Position numbers and translations under genes: made by a program
Assembly (NCBI RefSeq): GCF_032773895.1
Contig: NZ_CP120416.1
Location: 2,664,001 to 2,728,000, forward strand
DNA: 64,000 nucleotides
Direction of reading: 5' to 3'
From: Teredinibacter sp. KSP-S5-2
GTDB lineage: Bacteria > Pseudomonadota > Gammaproteobacteria > Pseudomonadales > Cellvibrionaceae
In this document: one piece after another, positions 1 to 10,003 of the stretch
How the letters are laid out: every line of letters begins with the position of its first letter
Numbering within the stretch: position 1 is the stretch's first letter
The notes under the pieces: generated by a model
What the model was told of the DNA's origin: nothing
The model's input: the letters and a program-made list of their open reading frames with translations, nothing else
Databases searched by the model: none

Positions 1-3000
1 CCGGATAACCCTCGCCCACCAAAAGGCTGAACACCCACCACAGCACCGACCTGATTACGATTGATATACACATTACCAACATTCACCTTAGCCGAAATAT
101 ACTCCGCCAGATGCTGGTTACGAGTATGAATACCTAACGTTAAACCATAACCGGTTTGATTTATGTCCCTGATGACATTTTCCAATTCGCTACGATGGAA
201 GCGAATCACATGTAATATCGGACCAAAGTGTTCTTTATCCAACTGCTGAATACTCTGGATTTCCACAACTAGTGGCGGTATAAAAAAGCCGTTTAAATAA
301 TCTGGTAGTGGAGATTGTGAAATGATTTTCGCTGTACTTTGCATGTGAAGAATATGATCTTGCAATGCGTTTTTTGCTTCGTCATCAATAACCGGCCCAA
401 TATCCGTTTCCAACTGTGACGGATCGCCGAGAGTTAGCTCCTGCATCGCTCCCGAAAGAAGCATAAACACTTGATCAGCTATATCTTCCTGCACATATAG
501 CACGCGGCATGCAGAGCATCTTTGCCCGGCACTGTAAAAAGCACTGGAAATAATATCTTTGACTAACTGCTCGGGTAAACAGGTGCTGTCTGCAATCATC
601 GCGTTTTGACCGCCAGTTTCAGCAACAAACGTTGCAATAGAGCCAGGTCGGTTAGCCAATGTTTTTTGTATTAACTTGGCCGTATCGGTTGAACCGGTAA
701 AACACACTCCAGCAAAACGAGCATCCTGAACCAGAGCACCGCCTAGCGATTCCCCATCCCCGAGTAATAACTGGAGAGCCTGCTTTGGAACACCAGATAA
801 ATGTGCCAAAGTCACCCATTTTGCTGCGATGAGATTAGTTTGTTCTGCAGGTTTGGCCACAACCGTATTTCCCGAGAGTAACGCAGCCACAATTTGCCCG
901 GTAAATATTGCTAGCGGAAAATTCCAGGGACTAATACACAGAAATAAACCTTTACCCTGCAGCAATAGCTCATTGGATTCGCCCACAGGGCTCTTTAATG
1001 ACAGCGACCGAGAAAATTTTTCCCTGGCTTGCCCGGCATAATATCGACAAAAATCGATCGCTTCTCTGACTTCATCAATTCCATCCTGCAAGGTTTTTCC
1101 CGCCTCATAAGCACAGAGGGCAATAAACTCATCCCTATGCTGTCCCATTAAGTCCGCCAGCGTATCAATATATTGCGCGCGCTTTTCGACATCGGTATCC
1201 CGCCATATGGGGTAATACTCATAAGCCGTCTGTACCGCGTCTTCAATATCACTTTGGTTAGCCCAATGAACCTCACCGATTTTTTTTGCAGGATCAAAAG
1301 GGGGATGGATAACGATTACCTCACCGTTATTTTGCATGACCCCATTTACAATCGAACCCGCATGCCAAATTTTATTCTCGAATTCCGCCACGCTATTTAA
1401 TAGTTTTTCAGACTGCTCGGATATCGATAGATTTAAGCCCGACGAATTTTTTCTTATGGGCTGAAAAATATCTTCCGGAAGAGGAATATTTAACTCACTA
1501 TCACCATCACGTTCAGAAATTTCCGGTACAGAAACCAATTCATCTACCGTGACTTTCTGATCAAGCAATTGATTGACAAAACTGTTGTTTGCACCATTTT
1601 CCAGTAAACGTCTGACCAAATACGGAAGCAGCTCATTAACCGGCCCGATTGGAGCATAGATACGAACGGGAGCAGAGTAACGCTTCAAAACTTCATCGTA
1701 TAAACTCTCCCCCATCCCATGTAGACGTTGAAACTCATACTCCCTTCCTTCGCTTATGTGCTGAATATAGGCGATGGTATACGCATTGTGTGTGGCAAAT
1801 TGCGGATAAATATTTCCTCTGGTTAAGGGGGACAATAAATATTGCGCACAAACCTGATAACAAATATCGGTTGCTGCCTTTTCGGTAAATACGGAGTAGT
1901 CAGATAAACCCTGTTGCTGACATCGTTTGATTTCATAATCCCAGTATGCCCCCTTGACCAAACGAACCGGAATTTCATCCCCTTGTTGGTGTGCCAGAGC
2001 ATTTATCCAGGCCAACACCGGCAACGCCCGCTTGCTGTAGGCTTGCACTGCCAAGCCCAATTTTCCCCAACCACACATTACGTCTGAAGCATAAACACGT
2101 TGAAAAATATCCAGAGATATTTCCAGTCTATCGGCTTCTTCGGCGTCAATAGTTAGCGAAACATCATACTGTTTTGCACAAATGGCTATCTCCAAAACAC
2201 TGTCTGACAGTTCCTGTAGTACCCTATTTCCCTTCTGGTATTCATATCGTGGATGAAGCGCAGAAAGTTTGATCGATACACTGGGCATCACACCCCGGTG
2301 ATTAACCGACTTTTCTTTACCGATTGTTTTTATCGAAGAAATATAGGTATTTTTATATCGCTCGCCCATTTTTTTTGATAGCGCTGCCTCCCCCAGCATA
2401 TCAAAGCTATATAAGTACTGACTGCCATCTTTTAATTGCGCATTTTTTAATGCCTCTTCAAGGCTTTCCCCCATAACGAAATGTTTGCTCATTACCGCCA
2501 TCGTCATAGATACCGCTTTAGCCATTACAGGGTCACCGTACTTATGTAATAGTTGTACAATGTTTTCTTTAAGGCCCCTGGCTGTTGACGATCCCAACTT
2601 GATATATTTCCCCGTTAGGATCAACCCCCAAACACCAACTCGAAATGCGTAATGATCATTATCAAGAATAAACTTTTGCCAATCGCCTTTGCTCAGCTGA
2701 TCCTTAATTAGTTCTATTCGAGTTTGATTATCCGGGATGCGCAGTAATGCTTCAGAAAGACACATCAGCGCCAGTCCTTCCTCATTTGACAGAGAAAAAT
2801 GCTGTAGTACTTGATTAAACGATGAATTGACCGAGGAGTCAGACCGAACCGTATTTACAAAGTGACGAGCATCATCTTGAATGCTCTCAAGCTTAGCCGC
2901 ACCATCAATAAGCATGCCCTTCAATTCATGAACAAGACTCGGTTCAGATAATAGGTAAGAAGCTCGAATACTCGCCTTAATGTCATCAAGGCTGAAAGCA

Positions 3001-3038
3001 TCGCCTGACGCCGTATACAACTCCTGAATGCTAGGCAT
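1..3038 (-). CDS. putA: Bifunctional proline dehydrogenase / P5C dehydrogenase PutA (3' end cut by window edge)
   Basis: This gene oxidises proline to P5C with FAD and then P5C to glutamate with NAD. I translated it by hand from the ATG at 3038; the frame is open to the window edge, giving about 1012 residues. The proline dehydrogenase barrel is recognisable from about residue 250 (IKLSALHPRYE, later RLVKGAYWDYE and QFATHNAYT). The aldehyde dehydrogenase half starts near residue 550; the general-base Glu is about residue 807 (VAETGGQ) and the nucleophile about Cys841 (GQRCSACR). The N-terminus has no ribbon-helix-helix segment, so this is probably a bifunctional PutA that does not repress its own gene. 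The C-terminus is missing because the window starts inside the gene. Confidence in the family is very high. Confidence 0.96.
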   Translation of the reverse strand, partial: MPSIQELYTASGDAFSLDDIKASIRASYLLSEPSLVHELKGMLIDGAAKLESIQDDARHFVNTVRSDSSVNSSFNQVLQHFSLSNEEGLALMCLSEALLRIPDNQTRIELIKDQLSKGDWQKFILDNDHYAFRVGVWGLILTGKYIKLGSSTARGLKENIVQLLHKYGDPVMAKAVSMTMAVMSKHFVMGESLEEALKNAQLKDGSQYLYSFDMLGEAALSKKMGERYKNTYISSIKTIGKEKSVNHRGVMPSVSIKLSALHPRYEYQKGNRVLQELSDSVLEIAICAKQYDVSLTIDAEEADRLEISLDIFQRVYASDVMCGWGKLGLAVQAYSKRALPVLAWINALAHQQGDEIPVRLVKGAYWDYEIKRCQQQGLSDYSVFTEKAATDICYQVCAQYLLSPLTRGNIYPQFATHNAYTIAYIQHISEGREYEFQRLHGMGESLYDEVLKRYSAPVRIYAPIGPVNELLPYLVRRLLENGANNSFVNQLLDQKVTVDELVSVPEISERDGDSELNIPLPEDIFQPIRKNSSGLNLSISEQSEKLLNSVAEFENKIWHAGSIVNGVMQNNGEVIVIHPPFDPAKKIGEVHWANQSDIEDAVQTAYEYYPIWRDTDVEKRAQYIDTLADLMGQHRDEFIALCAYEAGKTLQDGIDEVREAIDFCRYYAGQAREKFSRSLSLKSPVGESNELLLQGKGLFLCISPWNFPLAIFTGQIVAALLSGNTVVAKPAEQTNLIAAKWVTLAHLSGVPKQALQLLLGDGESLGGALVQDARFAGVCFTGSTDTAKLIQKTLANRPGSIATFVAETGGQNAMIADSTCLPEQLVKDIISSAFYSAGQRCSACRVLYVQEDIADQVFMLLSGAMQELTLGDPSQLETDIGPVIDDEAKNALQDHILHMQSTAKIISQSPLPDYLNGFFIPPLVVEIQSIQQLDKEHFGPILHVIRFHRSELENVIRDINQTGYGLTLGIHTRNQHLAEYISAKVNVGNVYINRNQVGAVVGVQPFGGRGLS

Positions 3039-3293
3039 GGTCGCCCCCTATGGAATTTTTGCGCTGAATCGACAGAAATAGTTGTTGGCAACGTATTAAG
3101 AATAGACGATCAGTCTGGTGGGGGCGTTTAGTGATAATCCGTTAACGATTAATCTGGAAAGGAATATAGGATTAAGGTAATCAGATAAATAAATTCTTAC
3201 GCTGTATGAAAACAACTATTTCCATGGCATGTATTTTTCCTGCCTCAATAAACCCTGTTGTTATGCAACAGCGCTCATAGGAATAAGGAATAC

Positions 3294-3821
3294 CTATTGA
3301 AGTTCTGAGCAAAACACCTTCAAGCCAGCGGCTAATGCATTGGACAAATCTCTGTGCTGCAAAATTCCAGCCTTATCCAAATCACTGCCTAACAAAGGAA
3401 TGGAAACCGTGGCATCGTCAATAATACGCCCAGACATAGTGGTCAACACCTCTTTCAAGGCATCCAACGCATGGTGTGCTCTGGGGGAGGTATTAATTAG
3501 CATTACGGGTTTGTAGGGAAATTCATCACCGCTCACCAACCAATCAAGCGCATTTTTTAACGGTCCGCTGATGCCGTGTGCGTATTCCGGACTGGCGATA
3601 ATTAAACCGGCTGCTGAAGCTAATTGTGCTTTTAATGTGTTTAAAGGCGGGATATTGTCGCCTTCCCGGTCCGGGTTAAATAGTGGTAATTGATCGATAC
3701 GACCAAGGGTTATGTCAACACCGTAGGGCTCTGCAATCTCTTTTAACGCTTCCAATGCATAGGTGTTATACGATGTTTTACGTAAACTGCCGGACAAAGC
3801 CAGTAATTGAATATGACTCAT
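3294..3821 (-). CDS. NADPH-dependent FMN reductase (flavodoxin-like fold)
   Basis: A 175-residue flavoprotein of the SsuE/ChrR/ArsH-type FMN reductase family. The FMN phosphate-binding loop LSGSLRKTSYN lies at the N-terminus. The family signature ASPEYAHGISGPLKNALDWL, which lines the flavin, lies in the middle. I chose the ATG at 3821 because the fold begins right after it (MSHIQLLALSGS). The in-frame ATG at 3851 adds ten non-conserved residues and has no ribosome site. The gene follows uvrB by about 45 bases on the same strand, so it may be the last cistron of rlmKL-uvrB. The physiological acceptor (quinone, metal or flavin) cannot be told from sequence. Confidence 0.85.
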   Translation of the reverse strand: MSHIQLLALSGSLRKTSYNTYALEALKEIAEPYGVDITLGRIDQLPLFNPDREGDNIPPLNTLKAQLASAAGLIIASPEYAHGISGPLKNALDWLVSGDEFPYKPVMLINTSPRAHHALDALKEVLTTMSGRIIDDATVSIPLLGSDLDKAGILQHRDLSNALAAGLKVFCSELQ

Positions 3822-3865
3822 ACCTATACCGTCCCTGGAATTTCTTTCCATGGATTATTCTTAAG

Positions 3866-5863
3866 TTAACCTAACGCTTTTAGCTGTTGAATTTTATCGC
3901 GTAAATTTGCCGCTTTTTCAAATTCCAGATCTTTCGCAGCTTCGTACATCATTTTTTCCAGATCCTGAATATGCTGCCAGGTATCTTTGCCGTCCGGGAT
4001 ATCCAGAGTGTACTTGGAACGGCCTTCAGCAACTTTTTTCCGGTTTGGTCCTGCACCCGGCACTGTGGCACCTTCGAGAATATCCGCCACACTCTTACGA
4101 ATGCCTTTTGGTGTAATTCCGTGTTTTTTATTGTGCTCTATTTGTTTCGTGCGTCGTCGTTCAGTTTCATCCAGTGCACGCTGCATTGAACCGGTAATTC
4201 TGTCGGCATAGAGAATGGCTTTACCATTTACATTTCGTGCCGCGCGGCCAATGGTCTGAATTAAAGAACGGTCTGAACGCAAAAAGCCTTCTTTATCGGC
4301 ATCAAAGATAGCAACCAAGGATACTTCCGGCATATCCAGGCCTTCACGTAACAGGTTAATCCCGACCAATACATCAAATTCACCTGTACGTAGGTCGCGA
4401 ATAATTTCTACCCGTTCAACAGTATCGATATCGGAATGCAGATAGCGAACGCGCACACCATGCTCCATCAGATATTCCGTTAAATCTTCTGCCATGCGTT
4501 TGGTTAATACGGTAATCAATATCCGTTCGTCATTGCCCACACGCCGGTTAATTTCCGACAGACAATCATCCACTTGTGTACCCGCAGGCCGAACTTCAAT
4601 TTCGGGGTCGACCAAGCCTGTGGGCCTGACCACCTGCTCCACAACTTGACCCTGATGTTCTTCTTCATATTTGCCCGGTGTAGCAGACACAAAAATCATT
4701 TGCGGCGCAATGGTTTCCCATTCATCAAAGCGCATTGGCCGGTTATCCAATGCTGAAGGTAAACGGAAACCGTATTCCACGAGCGTTTCTTTTCGCGATC
4801 GGTCACCTTTATACATGGCTCCAATCTGCGGCACCGTTACGTGGGATTCATCAATCACTAACAGGGCATCTTTGGGTAAGTAATCAAATAATGTGGGCGG
4901 CGGTTGCCCTTCTTCGCGTGAGGATAAATAACGAGAGTAGTTTTCAATCCCGGTGCAGTAACCTAATTCCCGCATCATTTCCATGTCGTACTTGGTTCGC
5001 TGTTCTAAACGTTGCGCTTCAACCAACTTATTGTTATCACGCAATTGCTCCAGGCGAACTTTGAGTTCTTGCTCAATAAAGTCCACTGATTCCAGAATTT
5101 TTTCTCTCGGGGTCACGTAGTGGGTTTTCGGATAAACAGTGTAACGTGCAACCTTACCCAGCACTTCGCCAGTTAATGGGTCAAAAATGGATAAGTTATC
5201 GACCTCTTCATCAAACAACTCGATTCGCAAAGCTTCTGCTTCGGAATCCGCAGGAAAAATATCAATCACATCACCACGCACCCGATATGTGCCACGATGG
5301 AAGTCAATATCATTTCGTGTGTACTGCAATTCGGCCAAACGACGGAGTATTTGCCGTTGATCAATCTGATCACCGCGCACCAAATGCAACATCATTTTCA
5401 TGTAGGAGTCAGGGTCACCCAAACCATAAATGGCCGAGACGGTGGCCACAATAATGGCATCTTTCCGTTCCATTAATGCTTTAGTAGCGGACAAACGCAT
5501 TTGTTCGATATGGTCGTTTACCGATGCATCTTTATCAATAAACGTGTCTGACGAAGGCACATAGGCCTCCGGTTGGTAATAGTCGTAATAAGATACGAAG
5601 TATTCAACAGAGTTGTTGGGAAAGAACTCCTTAAACTCGCCATACAACTGAGCGGCAAGCGTTTTGTTATGTGCCATCACCAAAGTTGGCCGCTGCATTT
5701 GTTCAATAACTTTGGCAATGGTGTAGGTTTTACCAGACCCGGTGACGCCAAGCAAAGTTTGATGAGCTAAGCCAGACTGTAGCCCATTAACCAAACCACT
5801 TATGGCTTTAGGTTGGTCGCCTGCTGGTTCAAATTTACTTCTAACAACAAAGGGTTTAGACAT
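3866..5863 (-). CDS. uvrB: Excinuclease ABC subunit UvrB
   Basis: UvrB is the helicase-like damage-verification subunit of nucleotide excision repair; it receives DNA from UvrA and recruits UvrC. The protein is 665 residues from the chosen start ([13 protein letters not shown]). Walker A GVTGSGKT is near residue 39, followed by the [12 protein letters not shown] part of the damage-binding beta-hairpin. Helicase motifs include LLVIDESH and QTIGRAARN. The C-terminal UVR motif that contacts UvrC is intact. The frame stays open 23 codons upstream to 5932, but that extension has no family similarity and would run into rlmKL. The ATG at 5863 is preceded by AGAAGAGA. It starts 10 bases after the rlmKL stop, so the two are likely co-transcribed. 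Confidence 0.97.
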   Translation of the reverse strand: MSKPFVVRSKFEPAGDQPKAISGLVNGLQSGLAHQTLLGVTGSGKTYTIAKVIEQMQRPTLVMAHNKTLAAQLYGEFKEFFPNNSVEYFVSYYDYYQPEAYVPSSDTFIDKDASVNDHIEQMRLSATKALMERKDAIIVATVSAIYGLGDPDSYMKMMLHLVRGDQIDQRQILRRLAELQYTRNDIDFHRGTYRVRGDVIDIFPADSEAEALRIELFDEEVDNLSIFDPLTGEVLGKVARYTVYPKTHYVTPREKILESVDFIEQELKVRLEQLRDNNKLVEAQRLEQRTKYDMEMMRELGYCTGIENYSRYLSSREEGQPPPTLFDYLPKDALLVIDESHVTVPQIGAMYKGDRSRKETLVEYGFRLPSALDNRPMRFDEWETIAPQMIFVSATPGKYEEEHQGQVVEQVVRPTGLVDPEIEVRPAGTQVDDCLSEINRRVGNDERILITVLTKRMAEDLTEYLMEHGVRVRYLHSDIDTVERVEIIRDLRTGEFDVLVGINLLREGLDMPEVSLVAIFDADKEGFLRSDRSLIQTIGRAARNVNGKAILYADRITGSMQRALDETERRRTKQIEHNKKHGITPKGIRKSVADILEGATVPGAGPNRKKVAEGRSKYTLDIPDGKDTWQHIQDLEKMMYEAAKDLEFEKAANLRDKIQQLKALG

Positions 5864-5873
5864 AGCGTCTCTT

Positions 5874-8087
5874 CTAGTGCTGAATTTGCCAACAATAATG
5901 GATTTTCGGGTTTTGTTTAAAATCCATATCAATGGTTTCGGCGGAAATATTGTTTACCGTATATTTCTCGCTAATTGCCTCATCCAGTTTAAAACTGCGT
6001 AAATTATTGGAGAAATACAGCGTACCCCCAGGGTTTAAAATATCCATACACCGCTGAATCAATTTCGCGTGATCTTTTTGAATATCCAGCACACCTTCCA
6101 TTTTCTTCGAATTAGAAAAAGACGGTGGATCGAGCATAATCAAATCAAAGCCCTGTCGACACTGCTTTAACCAATCCAAACAATTACCACGTATTAATTT
6201 ATGGCGGCTTTCATGAATATTGTTTAACCGATAGTTATCTCTTGCCCAATCTAAATAGGTGTTCGACATATCAACACTGACCGACGATGTTGCTCCACCC
6301 AGTGCCGCATGTACTGTCGCCGTTGAGGTATAGCAAAATAGATTTAAAAACTGCTTGCCTTTGGCTTCCTGATAAATGCGTAAACGCAATGGCCGATGAT
6401 CCAGAAATAACCCGGTATCCAAATAATCCGTGAGATTAATTTTAAAAACAGCACTCCCCTCGCGCACTTCACGGGTTTCGCTTCTTCTTGTCTCCAACTT
6501 TTCGTATTGTTCTTTGCCTCGATTGCGCTTGCGGGTTTTTACAAACAATTGACCGTAAGCCGTGTTAAACACATAAGAACACGCTTGAAGAATCTCCTCA
6601 AAACGTTTTTCGGCTTTATCCGCATCGATGGATTTCGGTGCCTGATATTCTTGTATGTGAATATCGCCCTGATAAAAATCAATTGCTGCTGCATACTCAG
6701 GCATATCCGCATCATATACACGGAAACAATCCATACCTTGCTGTTTTTGCCATTTTCTTAATTTACGTAAATTTTTCTGCAAACGATTGGCCAGCATTTT
6801 TGCGCCTTCGGTGAGCACCTCTTCGGTATAAATCCGCTCTTGCTCATTCACTTCTGGAATCACTTCCCGGTTGGAAGGGCCTTCCCGCAGTTGCGCTTCA
6901 TCACCGGAAAGCAAATCAAACAGTAATAATTCGGAGGCAATGGTGCCATTAAACAGCTTGTAGCTTTTCTTGGGCCGCAAGCGCATTTCTTTGCCCAGTT
7001 CTGGGTTACCGGTAAACACGCCTAAAGTCCAGCCTGGTAATTCTTTCTTCATAACCTGAGCCAGGCTTAAGTAATCTGCCCGCAAAGCTTCAACTTCACC
7101 CAAACGCTCACCGTATGGCGGGTTACAGATGATTAAGCCAGGGTTGATTTCTTTATGCGTCGGCTTCACAAACTCCTGCATCGGCTTCTTACTCACCCGC
7201 ACCAACTTGTCCAAACCTGCACGCTCGATATTCGCTTCACTGACCCCAATCGCTTTATTGGAAATGTCATAGCCTCGAATTTCACACCCTTCATCAACGA
7301 AGTCATCTCGTTTTGCAAGCTTTGCTTCCTCAATCACTTCTCGCCAGGTTTTGTCATCATGCTGGTTCCAGTACTCAAATCCGAAGCCAACACCATGTCG
7401 AGTTGCCCTGGCCAGCCCCGGGGCAATATTCAGCGCCATCAAGGCACCTTCGATTAACAGGGTTCCCGAACCACACATAGGATCAAGCAACGACCCACCT
7501 TCCTGCGCGATTTCCAGCCAGCCAGCTCTAATTAAAATGGCCGCTGCCAGATTTTCCTTCAAAGGCGCGCCACCCGGCTGTTTGCGATAGCCTCGTTTGT
7601 GCAGGCTGTCGCCACTCATATCCAGGCTAACGATAACCTTGCCTTTGGTCAGTCTTGCGTTAATACGCACATCCGGGGTCTTACGATCAATTTCCGGCCG
7701 CGCTCCACATTGTTCGCGAATACGGTCAACAATCGCATCTTTCACCAGTTGCGCACCAAACTGGGTGTTGCGAATTAACCGGTTGGAGCCAATAAAGTCC
7801 ACTGCCATCGTGCAGTCCGGTGAAAAATGCTTCTCCCAGGCGACCTGCTTCACATCCCGGTAGATAGTATCCGTATTCCTACTGTCAGCTTCTGTCAGTG
7901 GCATAAGCACTTTGTTTGCCAAACGTGACCAAAGGCACACTTTATATAAGCCTTTTAGATCCGCCTGAAAATAGACGCCAGCAGCGGTCTGCCTGCACTG
8001 CAGCCCGCCAAGAGACTCGATCTCGGTGAAAAGAAGTTGTTCTAACCCCTTGGGGCAACTAGCAAAAAAGGATATTTGATCTTTCAT
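5874..8087 (-). CDS. rlmKL: 23S rRNA (guanine-N2-)2445 / (guanine-N7-)2069 methyltransferase RlmKL
   Basis: A 737-residue fused methyltransferase that modifies two guanines of 23S rRNA during large-subunit assembly. The N-terminal half has a THUMP RNA-binding region and a methyltransferase domain with [14 protein letters not shown] and the catalytic NPPYGERLG. The C-terminal half has a second SAM domain with [16 protein letters not shown] and [10 protein letters not shown]. The full-length fusion matches the gammaproteobacterial RlmL/RlmKL form. It is followed closely by uvrB and lies back to back with rmf, an arrangement also remembered from Pseudomonas. No irregularity was seen. Confidence 0.95.
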   Translation of the reverse strand: MKDQISFFASCPKGLEQLLFTEIESLGGLQCRQTAAGVYFQADLKGLYKVCLWSRLANKVLMPLTEADSRNTDTIYRDVKQVAWEKHFSPDCTMAVDFIGSNRLIRNTQFGAQLVKDAIVDRIREQCGARPEIDRKTPDVRINARLTKGKVIVSLDMSGDSLHKRGYRKQPGGAPLKENLAAAILIRAGWLEIAQEGGSLLDPMCGSGTLLIEGALMALNIAPGLARATRHGVGFGFEYWNQHDDKTWREVIEEAKLAKRDDFVDEGCEIRGYDISNKAIGVSEANIERAGLDKLVRVSKKPMQEFVKPTHKEINPGLIICNPPYGERLGEVEALRADYLSLAQVMKKELPGWTLGVFTGNPELGKEMRLRPKKSYKLFNGTIASELLLFDLLSGDEAQLREGPSNREVIPEVNEQERIYTEEVLTEGAKMLANRLQKNLRKLRKWQKQQGMDCFRVYDADMPEYAAAIDFYQGDIHIQEYQAPKSIDADKAEKRFEEILQACSYVFNTAYGQLFVKTRKRNRGKEQYEKLETRRSETREVREGSAVFKINLTDYLDTGLFLDHRPLRLRIYQEAKGKQFLNLFCYTSTATVHAALGGATSSVSVDMSNTYLDWARDNYRLNNIHESRHKLIRGNCLDWLKQCRQGFDLIMLDPPSFSNSKKMEGVLDIQKDHAKLIQRCMDILNPGGTLYFSNNLRSFKLDEAISEKYTVNNISAETIDMDFKQNPKIHYCWQIQH

Positions 8088-8285
8088 TTTCTTATGGTGC
8101 TTAGCACAAAATTCTCTGTATTTTATTCGATGTTGCCATATAGGCAGCGCTGGCTAGAAGAAATAATTCGTTCACATTTGCCCCTCGCTTTGGGAGACTG
8201 GATCTCCGCTTTTGAAAAAACGCCAATGAGAGGCCAGTGGTCACAATTCATACTCTTTCGAAAACATTCCTTTCACAATCAAGAA

Positions 8286-8314
8286 TCAGAGTTGTGACCT
8301 TGCCATTCTATAAA
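8286..8314 (+). promoter_or_regulatory. Candidate rmf promoter (-10 TATAAA preceded by C)
   Basis: TATAAA at 8309-8314 is preceded by a C, as in sigma-S-type -10 elements. The matching -35 position (8286-8291) is poor, which also fits sigma-S dependence. It would start transcription around 8320, just before the GAGG ribosome site at 8326-8329. RMF is known to be induced in stationary phase, so this is plausible, but it rests on one hexamer. Confidence 0.35.
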
Positions 8315-8339
8315 CTGAAAGAAGCGAGGTTCCTACCTT

Positions 8340-8543
8340 ATGAAAAGCCAAAAAAGAACCCTATCAGAACGTGCATTTGCTCGCGGTTACTCTGCAGCTA
8401 TGGCCGGAAAATCACGGAGCATATGCCCTTATGAAACAGGTGACGCCAGGCAAACTTGGCTTATGGGATGGCGAGAAGCGCGGGAGGACCACTGGAACGG
8501 TTATAACACCTTGGCACAGGTGCAAAAAATAGCCAACATGTAG
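8340..8543 (+). CDS. rmf: Ribosome modulation factor RMF
   Basis: A 67-residue basic protein that dimerises 70S ribosomes into inactive 100S particles in stationary phase. Family signatures are ERAFARGYSAAMAGKS, CPYETGDARQTWLMGWREA and the basic N-terminus MKSQKRT. It is slightly longer than the E. coli protein, with a divergent tail after WREAREDHW. A GAGG ribosome site sits about 10 bases before the ATG. It is transcribed away from rlmKL and towards pyrD. Three consecutive hairpins follow the stop codon and are listed separately. Confidence 0.95.
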   Translation: MKSQKRTLSERAFARGYSAAMAGKSRSICPYETGDARQTWLMGWREAREDHWNGYNTLAQVQKIANM

Positions 8544-8550
8544 TTTCCCT

Positions 8551-8595
8551 ATACTCCTATTTAAGGAGTATTCCTTGTCAGTTTATTACTGACAA
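8551..8595 (+). other. Two tandem hairpins in the rmf 3' untranslated region
   Basis: The first hairpin pairs ATACTCCT (8551-8558) with AGGAGTAT (8564-8571) around a 5-base loop. The second pairs TTGTCAG (8575-8581) with CTGACAA (8589-8595) around a 7-base loop. Neither is followed by a strong T-tract, so neither looks like an ordinary terminator. They sit between the rmf stop and the third, terminator-like hairpin and would be part of the rmf mRNA. Confidence 0.6.
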
Positions 8596-8598
8596 AGC

Positions 8599-8632
8599 AA
8601 ACCCGGAGAGAATTGCTCCGGGTTTGTCTTTT
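8599..8632 (+). terminator. Rho-independent terminator of rmf
   Basis: A perfect 10-bp stem pairs AAACCCGGAG (8599-8608) with CTCCGGGTTT (8616-8625) across a 7-base loop, followed by GTCTTTT. It lies between convergent rmf and pyrD. On the minus strand the T-tract is less clear, so its main action is probably on rmf. Confidence 0.85.
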
Positions 8633-8668
8633 ATGCATTACCGTATTAAACGGCGCCGTTTTACCCAA

Positions 8669-9703
8669 TTAGTCACTTACGACTGACTTTGCCACCTTAA
8701 TGGCTTTCACTGACTCCGATATCAATTCTGGACCACGGTATATAAAACCGCTGTAAAGCTGAACCAAACTGGCACCAGCCGCAATTTTAGCCGCCGCATC
8801 TTCGCCGTCCATAATGCCGCCTACACCGATAATGGGCATTTTGCCATCCAATAATTTGGCAAGCTTTTTAATAACTAGCGTCGACTTTTCCGTTAAGGGG
8901 GCACCACTTAAACCGCCGGCTTCGTCAACGTGGGTGGAGTTCTCCACACCTTCCCGTCCAACCGTCGTGTTAGTCGCAATGACCGCGTCAATGTTATTGG
9001 CCACAAGTGTTTCAACCACACTCTCTAACTCTTCATCGGTCATATCTGGTGCTATTTTGACCGCGACAGGCACATATTTGCCATACTGTTCAGCTAAGGC
9101 TGCCTGTTTGTTTTTGATGCCTTTTAATAGCTGGTCAAACAACTCACCAAATTGCAGGTTACGTAAGCCTGGTGTATTGGGTGAGGAAATATTAACGGCA
9201 ATATAATCTGCGCAGTCGTATACAGCATCCATACACTTTTCGTAGTCGCTCAGCGCATTCTCTTCAGGTGTAACCTTGTTCTTACCGATATTGATACCAA
9301 GAACGCCGTTATAGCGTCTGCGCTTCACTTGTTCGACCAAGTGCGCCACACCTTTGTTGTTAAACCCCATACGATTAATAATGGCCTGCTCATCAACCAA
9401 GCGAAACAAGCGAGGCTCTGGGTTGCCCGGCTGCGAAACCGGCGTAATAGTGCCAATTTCAATAAAGCCAAACCCTAGCTGACCCAGGGCATTAAAATAG
9501 TCCCCATTTTTATCCAACCCTGCTGCCAAACCCACCGGGTTGGGAAAAGTCAGGCCCATAACCTCAACCGGTTGTGCCGGTACGGTTTTAACAAAAGGCT
9601 TAAGTAGATGGAGACGTTCTGCGGCACCCATAAAGTCCAGGGAGAGTTCATGAGCAGTTTCAGGGTTTAATGCGAAGAGAATTTTTTGGGCAATTGAGTA
9701 CAT
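8669..9703 (-). CDS. pyrD: Dihydroorotate dehydrogenase (quinone), class 2
   Basis: PyrD oxidises dihydroorotate to orotate in pyrimidine synthesis and passes electrons to membrane quinone. The protein is 344 residues. The N-terminal helical extension ([24 protein letters not shown]) is the membrane-associating feature of class 2 enzymes. FMN-barrel signatures include [26 protein letters not shown] and [11 protein letters not shown], the last holding the class 2 catalytic serine. The C-terminal phosphate site is IGVGGI and [13 protein letters not shown]. It converges with rmf. Confidence 0.96.
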   Translation of the reverse strand: MYSIAQKILFALNPETAHELSLDFMGAAERLHLLKPFVKTVPAQPVEVMGLTFPNPVGLAAGLDKNGDYFNALGQLGFGFIEIGTITPVSQPGNPEPRLFRLVDEQAIINRMGFNNKGVAHLVEQVKRRRYNGVLGINIGKNKVTPEENALSDYEKCMDAVYDCADYIAVNISSPNTPGLRNLQFGELFDQLLKGIKNKQAALAEQYGKYVPVAVKIAPDMTDEELESVVETLVANNIDAVIATNTTVGREGVENSTHVDEAGGLSGAPLTEKSTLVIKKLAKLLDGKMPIIGVGGIMDGEDAAAKIAAGASLVQLYSGFIYRGPELISESVKAIKVAKSVVSD

Positions 9704-9769
9704 AGTGGTTTTATCAGGTTTAACAAGTAATACGGCTGAAATTCACGTGGCGGAGGATACAGAGAAAGA

Positions 9770-9997
9770 TTAGGCAAGTCGATCGATTCCCACAAACTTA
9801 TTGTTCTGATCGAAATAAATCTGGAAAGCACCGGAAATTCCCTGGCGTGTAACAAAAGGACGTAAGATCGGCGCCGGAAAACGAATCCGACGCCCATCGC
9901 GAGCAACACAGAGAACATTCTTTGCTGTGCCTGCATACATCTTCTGATACTCCTCAGCAGAAATCTGGATATCCACGATCACGGTATTGCTATGCAT
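9770..9997 (-). CDS. DUF2835 family small protein
   Basis: A 75-residue protein that matches my memory of the DUF2835 family: an N-terminal beta-strand and helix (VIVDIQISAEEYQKMYAGTAKNV), then ARDGRRIRFPA, LRPFVTRQGISGAF and a closing GIDRLA. No function is established for the family. It starts 6 bases after the gdhB stop, so it is probably translated from the gdhB mRNA. It is cytoplasmic, with no signal or membrane segment. Confidence 0.75.
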   Translation of the reverse strand: MHSNTVIVDIQISAEEYQKMYAGTAKNVLCVARDGRRIRFPAPILRPFVTRQGISGAFQIYFDQNNKFVGIDRLA

Positions 9998-10003
9998 AGC
10001 ACT

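Noticed and set aside
5864-5932. N-terminal extension of uvrB to an upstream ATG
   Set aside because: The 23 extra residues have no UvrB similarity and overlap the rlmKL coding sequence; the inner ATG has a ribosome site and matches family starts.
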